A stretch of 36,956 bases of DNA from an uncultured Fidelibacterota bacterium (GTDB lineage: Bacteria; Fidelibacterota; Marinisomatia; Marinisomatales; TCS55), in assembly GCA_913009735.1 (NCBI GenBank), contig CAJVYU010000022.1, positions 1 to 36,956 of the forward strand. The letters are read 5' to 3'. Every line of letters begins with the position of its first letter. Within the stretch, counting starts at the first letter, position 1. Positions 32,891 through 36,956 of this stretch are shown one piece after another. The position numbers and the translations under genes were made by a program. A model generated the notes under the pieces. It saw nothing but the letters and a program-made list of their open reading frames with translations, did not search any database and had not been told where the DNA came from.

Positions 32891-32918
32891 TATAGTATAT
32901 ACTATAGGTATATACCTA
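32891..32918. promoter_or_regulatory. Two overlapping perfect palindromes before the second TA pair
   Basis: TATAGTATATACTATA (32891-32906, 16 bp) and TAGGTATATACCTA (32905-32918, 14 bp) are both fully self-complementary and overlap by two bases, ending 10 bp before the antitoxin ATG. Likely operator pair for ribbon-helix-helix autoregulation, probably over the promoter. Confidence 0.6.
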
Positions 32919-32928
32919 AGGTGATTCC

Positions 32929-33168
32929 ATGTCAAAAGCCATATCTGTAAAAATTAAAGATGATATTTTTACCGAAATTGAAGAAATTGTTTCAAAATTA
33001 AATACACCCCGAAATGCTTATATCAACCGTGCATTGAAATATTTTAATCAGTTAAATCGAAGAAAACTTCTGAAAGAAACATTTGCTGAAGAATCGATGC
33101 TGGTTCGGGAACACTCACTTCATATTTTGGAAGAATTCGAACAGTTTGAAGAATCTATTAGAGAATGA
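32929..33168 (+). CDS. Ribbon-helix-helix (CopG-like) antitoxin
   Basis: A 79-residue protein. The start AISVKIKDDIFTEIEEIVSKLNTPRNAYINRALKYF is a ribbon-helix-helix DNA-binding domain (strand, two helices), and the remainder is an acidic helical tail (LVREHSLHILEEFEQFEESIRE) that would wrap the toxin. It overlaps the toxin gene by ATGA. The two palindromes just upstream are its probable binding sites. Confidence 0.82.
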   Translation: MSKAISVKIKDDIFTEIEEIVSKLNTPRNAYINRALKYFNQLNRRKLLKETFAEESMLVREHSLHILEEFEQFEESIRE

Positions 33169-33506
33169 ACATCCGAAAGTTTAATGTGTATACTGCAGAC
33201 CTAAATCCACAAATGGGAACAGAGCCGGGAAAGTTACAACCGGTGGTAGTGATACAGACAAATCTCTTGAATGAAGTTCATCCAAGTACTGTCATTTGCC
33301 CAATAACGACAAATGTTATTCAAAAAACAAAATTATTACGAGTTCATTTGGAAAAAGGTGAAGGGGGATTAAAAAAGAATTCCGATATTTTGATCGATCA
33401 GGTACGGGCGATTGATAATCGACGATTCGTTAAGCATTTAGGTGAAATAAACACTGTTCATAAACAACAAATTTTGACCAATATTGGTCTTCTAATTTTA
33501 GAGTAA
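33165..33506 (+). CDS. MazF/PemK-family toxin 2 with altered catalytic position
   Basis: A 113-residue MazF-fold protein: MGTEPGKLQPVVVIQTNLLN, STVICPITTNV, DILIDQVRAIDNRRF. Most relatives read G-K-T-R-P in the first motif; here it is G-K-L-Q-P, so Gln25 replaces the catalytic Arg (position 25 in B. subtilis MazF), while the Thr region (T48/T49) is kept. The codon is CAA, one transition from CGA. The toxin may be weakened or inactive, leaving the antitoxin as a regulator. It ends 12 bp before aroC, so the pair may be co-transcribed with the shikimate genes. Confidence 0.85.
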   Translation: MNIRKFNVYTADLNPQMGTEPGKLQPVVVIQTNLLNEVHPSTVICPITTNVIQKTKLLRVHLEKGEGGLKKNSDILIDQVRAIDNRRFVKHLGEINTVHKQQILTNIGLLILE

Positions 33507-33518
33507 AAGAAATAATTC

Positions 33519-34679
33519 ATGATGCATAGACTTACATTTCTTACAGCCGGGGAATCTCATGGGCGCGGTCTTTTGGGAATCGTTGAGGGTTTACCCGCCG
33601 GATTGGAGATTACCGAAAATTATATTGGTAATCAGCTTGCCCGTCGTCAAATAGGTTATGGCCGCGGCGGACGAATGAAAATTGAAACCGACCACGCTGA
33701 AATCTGGTGCGGTGTTCGCCATGGGAAAACACTCGGCTCACCCGTGGGTCTTCTCATTCATAATAAAGACTGGGAAAACTGGACCAAGATAATGTCCGTT
33801 GAACCTGTAGATGACGATATTAAAAAAGTGACACTCCCCCGTCCCGGTCACGCCGATTTAGCCGGGATTCATAAATATGGGTTTGATGATATCCGCAATG
33901 TTTTGGAACGATCATCCGCCCGGGAAACAGCCATGCGCGTCGCACTCGGCTCTGTATGTAGAAAATTGCTGTCGGAAATTGGAATAGAAATCGGCAGTCG
34001 CGTTCTCCAAATCCACGATGTAAAAGATGAATCACCTGTGTCTGCTGATTTATTTCCGGATCAACTCAACAACGCAGCGGATACTTCACCTGTCCGGTGT
34101 TTAGATAAAGACGCTGAAGCCGCCATGATGAAAATTATCGATAAAGCCAAGGCTAATGGAGATTCTGTTGGTGGTATTTTCGAAGTGGTTGCCACGGGGC
34201 TTCCTTATGGACTCGGATCCCCTTTCCACTGGGATCAAAAACTCCAGGCTCGTATTTCCGGTCTAATGATGAGTGTCAACGCTTTCAAGGGTATTGAAGT
34301 TGGCAGCGGATTTTCCGTCGGGACAAAATTCGGTAGTGAAATCCATGATGAAATTGGCTGGGACGGTGAAAAATTTATCCGATATTCCAACAATGCCGGC
34401 GGCATCGAGGGAGGCATGAGCAACGCTCAACCAATCGTATTAAAGATGGCCATGAAACCGATCCCAACGCTAATCAAACCTTTACGATCAGTGGATATTC
34501 ATACCAAGGAAGAAAAGAACGCCCATAAAGAACGCACCGACGCCTGTGCAGTACCGGCTGCTTCCATTATTGCTGAAAGTATGCTTTGCTTTGTGTTGGC
34601 GGATGCATTGCTGGAAAAATTCGGCGGTGATTCCATGGATCAGCTCAAAGCACATATGAATGCCACAGCAAAATATTAG
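33519..34679 (+). CDS. aroC: Chorismate synthase (AroC)
   Basis: Reduced-flavin enzyme for the last shikimate step, EPSP to chorismate, 386 residues. Motifs: LTAGESHGRGLLGIVEGLPAG at the N-terminus with the active-site His, RPGHADLAGIHKYGFDDIRNVLERSSARETAMRVALG, NNAGGIEGGMSNAQPI and the C-terminal acid region DACAVPAASIIAESMLCFVLADALLEKFGGDS. Two consecutive ATG codons (33519 and 33522) are equally possible starts. It is separated from aroK by a 128-bp repeat-bearing gap. Its product feeds menF on the other side of the window. Confidence 0.95.
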   Translation: MMHRLTFLTAGESHGRGLLGIVEGLPAGLEITENYIGNQLARRQIGYGRGGRMKIETDHAEIWCGVRHGKTLGSPVGLLIHNKDWENWTKIMSVEPVDDDIKKVTLPRPGHADLAGIHKYGFDDIRNVLERSSARETAMRVALGSVCRKLLSEIGIEIGSRVLQIHDVKDESPVSADLFPDQLNNAADTSPVRCLDKDAEAAMMKIIDKAKANGDSVGGIFEVVATGLPYGLGSPFHWDQKLQARISGLMMSVNAFKGIEVGSGFSVGTKFGSEIHDEIGWDGEKFIRYSNNAGGIEGGMSNAQPIVLKMAMKPIPTLIKPLRSVDIHTKEEKNAHKERTDACAVPAASIIAESMLCFVLADALLEKFGGDSMDQLKAHMNATAKY

Positions 34680-34695
34680 AACGTTATAAAGTGCT

Positions 34696-34785
34696 CATGT
34701 GTTCAAGTATTCAAGTATTCAAGTTTTTAGAACTGAAGAATAGTAAGAAGCAAATACACTAAAACACACAAACACATGAATACTT
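34696..34785. repeat. Tandem and inverted repeats in the aroC-aroK gap
   Basis: The gap 34680-34807 has no gene. TTCAAGTA occurs at 34702 and 34710, with TTCAAGTT at 34718 (8-bp tandem). CATGTGTT (34696-34703) is inverted as AACACATG (34771-34778), and TGAATACTT (34777-34785) is the complement of the tandem unit. A low-complexity, degenerate intergenic repeat; no promoter was convincingly seen. Confidence 0.5.
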
Positions 34786-34807
34786 AAATAGCTAAACACA
34801 TTTTTAT

Positions 34808-35317
34808 ATGAACTCTGGAAATATTTATTTAATTGGCATGATGGGATCAGGGAAGTCCACCGTTGGCAAACTGTTAGCTGAAAAAATGCAATTGTCTTTT
34901 ATTGATTTAGATGAAATTATAGAAGCAAGTGCCCAAAAAACTGTGCGAGTTATATTTGAACAGGATGGCGAATTACATTTTCGAAAATTGGAATCGGAAG
35001 CACTGGTAAATGTAAATCAGGAGAATTCAGTCATTTCTTGCGGCGGCGGAATTATTTTAGATGAATCAAACAGAATTCAGCTTAAATCATCTGGAAAAGT
35101 TGTTTTTCTTAAGGCATCCGTTTCAGAATTAACACACCGTTTGCAATCTGTGGTAGATCGCCCATTATTGTATGGAAAACATAACGATGAAGAATTAAAC
35201 TGTCTTTGGTCTGAACGAAAAGAATTTTATGAAGAGACAGCTCACATTACCATAAATGTAGATGGTCAAACCCCAAAACAAATCACTGAATTAATTATCA
35301 ACAGTCTGAACCGATGA
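34808..35317 (+). CDS. aroK: Shikimate kinase (AroK)
   Basis: P-loop kinase of 169 residues that makes shikimate 3-phosphate. Walker A is GMMGSGKST; FIDLDEIIE binds Mg and shikimate, FRKLESEAL contains the substrate-binding Arg, SCGGGI is the glycine triad and DRPLL is the lid. It overlaps aroB by 4 bp (ATGA), a common aroKB arrangement. The upstream region is AT-rich and no clear ribosome site is seen before the ATG. Confidence 0.94.
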   Translation: MNSGNIYLIGMMGSGKSTVGKLLAEKMQLSFIDLDEIIEASAQKTVRVIFEQDGELHFRKLESEALVNVNQENSVISCGGGIILDESNRIQLKSSGKVVFLKASVSELTHRLQSVVDRPLLYGKHNDEELNCLWSERKEFYEETAHITINVDGQTPKQITELIINSLNR

Positions 35318-36384
35318 AAACAATCCAAGTAAATCTTGACAAGCGCTCCTACCCTATCCATATAGAATCCGGCCTCATAAAACAAATTCCGACTATTTTA
35401 AGCGAGAGAAACCATGGACAAAAATGGGTTATTATCTCTCAACAAGGTATTATTGATCGATATGGGAAAGCTCTGGTCGAGCAATTGTCTGAAGCAGGAT
35501 TTTACTCTATAACAATAGATGTTCCTACCGGCGAAAAGGCAAAGAGTTTTGAGGAATACCAGATTGTATTATCTCGCATGGTGGAAGCCGGTTGCGATCG
35601 ATCATCTGTGATTCTTGCTTTGGGTGGAGGTGTTACCGGTGATTTAGCAGGGTTTGCCGCTGCAACTTTCATGCGCGGAATTGATTATTTTCAGATTCCT
35701 ACAACACTGCTGGCAATGGTTGATTCTTCTATTGGAGGAAAAACGGGAATTAATATCACAGAGGGAAAAAATTTAGTCGGTTCCATTTATCAACCGAAAG
35801 GTGTTTTGATCGATCCCGATATGTTGAACTCCTTACCCCGGCAAGAAGTTGTTTCAGGATTGGGGGAAATCATTAAATATGGTGCTATTCGTGATAAGGC
35901 TTTTTTAATTCGTATTTCTTTATGGTTAGATGATATTGATACTTTCCCATTTGAAAAAGCCATTACCCGTTCATGTGAAATTAAGGCCGCTATTGTAGCC
36001 TCGGATGAACGGGAAGGAAACCTGCGACGGATATTAAATTTTGGACATACAATCGGTCATGCTTTGGAAGCTTACCTTGGATATGGAAAAATTCGGCATG
36101 GTGATGCGGTTTCATATGGAATGACCTGTGCCGGCTGGATTTCCAATCAACTTGGTTATTTATCAAATAGTAAATACACTATTTTAAAAAATGCCATACA
36201 AAAGCTGCCTTTACCATTACTCCCAAAACTTGATCATGATAAAATGCTCTCTTTTGTAAAAAAGGATAAAAAAACAGTTTCGGGGAAATTGCATTTTGTC
36301 ATTTTAAATGAATTAGGATCGGCTGCAACCACACATAATGTAACTCACGATTTGATGCTTAAATCCTTAAAGGAAATCCAATGA
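35314..36384 (+). CDS. aroB: 3-dehydroquinate synthase (AroB)
   Basis: NAD- and metal-dependent cyclase, DAHP to 3-dehydroquinate, 356 residues. Motifs: PTGEKAKSFEEYQ, LALGGGVTGDLAGFAAATFMRGI, IPTTLLAMVDSSIGGKTGIN, KNLVGSIYQPKGVLIDP, SGLGEIIKYGAI, LNFGHTIGHALE and IRHGDAVSYGM, covering the NAD site, the metal ligands (Glu, His, His) and substrate lysines. Coupled on both sides by 4-bp overlaps to aroK and aroQ. Confidence 0.96.
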   Translation: MKTIQVNLDKRSYPIHIESGLIKQIPTILSERNHGQKWVIISQQGIIDRYGKALVEQLSEAGFYSITIDVPTGEKAKSFEEYQIVLSRMVEAGCDRSSVILALGGGVTGDLAGFAAATFMRGIDYFQIPTTLLAMVDSSIGGKTGINITEGKNLVGSIYQPKGVLIDPDMLNSLPRQEVVSGLGEIIKYGAIRDKAFLIRISLWLDDIDTFPFEKAITRSCEIKAAIVASDEREGNLRRILNFGHTIGHALEAYLGYGKIRHGDAVSYGMTCAGWISNQLGYLSNSKYTILKNAIQKLPLPLLPKLDHDKMLSFVKKDKKTVSGKLHFVILNELGSAATTHNVTHDLMLKSLKEIQ

Positions 36385-36809
36385 AGATTCTTATTATCAA
36401 CGGACCAAACCTAAACCTGCTTGGAAAGCGTGAACCGGAAATTTACGGGCAAGAAACGTTAACAGATCTCGAATCATGGCTGGCGGCTACATCGGAAGCA
36501 AGTTCACATGACATTGAATGGTTTCAGTCCAATCATGAAGGTAAAATCATCGATCGAATACACGAAGCCATGGAAAACGCTGACGGGATAATAATAAACC
36601 CTGGAGCCTTTACCCACTATTCATACGCCATTCGAGATGCAATTGCTTCTGTGAATATTCCAACAGTAGAAGTTCATTTAAGCGATATAGAAAACAGAGA
36701 AGCGTTCAGAAAAGTTTCTGTTATAAAAGATGTGTGCATTGATCAGATTAAAGGATTGGGTAAAATAGGTTATTTAGAAGGATTAAAAACGTTGATTAAT
36801 CAGGAGTGA
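36381..36809 (+). CDS. aroQ: Type II 3-dehydroquinate dehydratase (AroQ)
   Basis: Dodecameric dehydratase for 3-dehydroquinate to 3-dehydroshikimate, 142 residues. The signature ILIINGPNLNLLGKREPEIYG is at the N-terminus, with the flexible-lid Arg and the catalytic Tyr of EIYG. QSNHEGKIIDRIHEA, IINPGAFTHYSYAIRDAI and VEVHLSDIENREAFRKVS (with the second active-site His) follow. It is the last gene of the aroKBQ run in the window; the sequence continues 147 bp beyond it. Confidence 0.95.
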   Translation: MKILIINGPNLNLLGKREPEIYGQETLTDLESWLAATSEASSHDIEWFQSNHEGKIIDRIHEAMENADGIIINPGAFTHYSYAIRDAIASVNIPTVEVHLSDIENREAFRKVSVIKDVCIDQIKGLGKIGYLEGLKTLINQE

Positions 36810-36956
36810 CATTCCTGAATTAACTGAACTGTAATCTTCTTTTTTTTACCTAATCGCCTAGACAGCTACTTCCGCTCCCGAAATTCTTGGACTATGAGTA
36901 AATACCAAAAAGATAACGAAGTAAACTATGAGGTGGACCCCATAGTCTGAGCAGTT
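36810..36956. other. Window-edge region, possible end of an IS3-like element
   Basis: After aroQ there is a T-run (about 36839-36847) without a clear stem. Near the edge, GAGGTGGACCCCATAGTC (about 36928-36945) resembles, from memory, the terminal GTGGACCCC sequences of some IS3-family elements, and GACTATG / CATAGTC form an inverted repeat. Too little sequence is present to be sure. Confidence 0.2.

Overview
The window reads as one accessory catabolic island for anaerobic aromatic degradation, set between two core chorismate-related blocks. On the minus strand (about 94-6038) a tightly overlapping operon carries a TetR regulator and five menaquinone genes (menG/ubiE, menI-type thioesterase, menF, menD, menB), followed by a GxxExxY protein. 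On the plus strand (33519-36809) lies a shikimate cluster (aroC, aroK, aroB, aroQ). Everything between 6220 and about 32211 is on the plus strand and is mostly a pathway from 4-hydroxybenzoyl-CoA through benzoyl-CoA to beta-oxidation products.

Pathway logic: a three-subunit molybdenum 4-hydroxybenzoyl-CoA reductase (28539-32211) removes the para-hydroxyl. An ATP-dependent class I benzoyl-CoA reductase of the four-gene bzdNOPQ/bcrCBAD kind (6665-10754) reduces the ring. Dienoyl-CoA hydratase (dch, 23744), 6-hydroxycyclohexenoyl-CoA dehydrogenase (had, 16982) and the ring-opening 6-oxo hydrolase (oah, 18195) give 3-hydroxypimelyl-CoA. A dehydrogenase-hydratase fusion, an SDR and two thiolases carry out the following beta-oxidation. 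A MarR regulator heads the operon and has an autoregulatory-looking palindrome over its promoter.

The least ordinary part is 10751-15698. It holds a five-cysteine mini-protein, an acyl-CoA ligase of the long-chain type, a third reductase/dehydratase catalytic subunit (BcrB-like), a ketopantoate-reductase-fold enzyme and a third ATP-dependent activator. It could be an accessory part of the benzoyl-CoA reductase, or a separate, undescribed 2-hydroxyacyl-CoA dehydratase route with only one catalytic subunit.

Between oah and dch an AT-rich insert (19320-23718) carries two paralogous S41-peptidase lipoproteins around an AAA/DUF4143 ATPase, with hairpins and CACAGAG-type repeats at its borders. 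Two MazF-type toxin-antitoxin pairs (32307-33506) sit at the right edge of the island, directly before aroC; the second toxin lacks the usual catalytic arginine.

Organism: the DNA is moderately AT-rich. Menaquinone genes, oxygen-sensitive radical-type reductases and lipoproteins suggest an anaerobic, respiring or syntrophic, probably Gram-negative bacterium; an FCB-type or candidate-phylum lineage is possible, but I cannot assign it from sequence alone. No rRNA, tRNA or CRISPR array was seen, and no gap between genes exceeds 300 bases.
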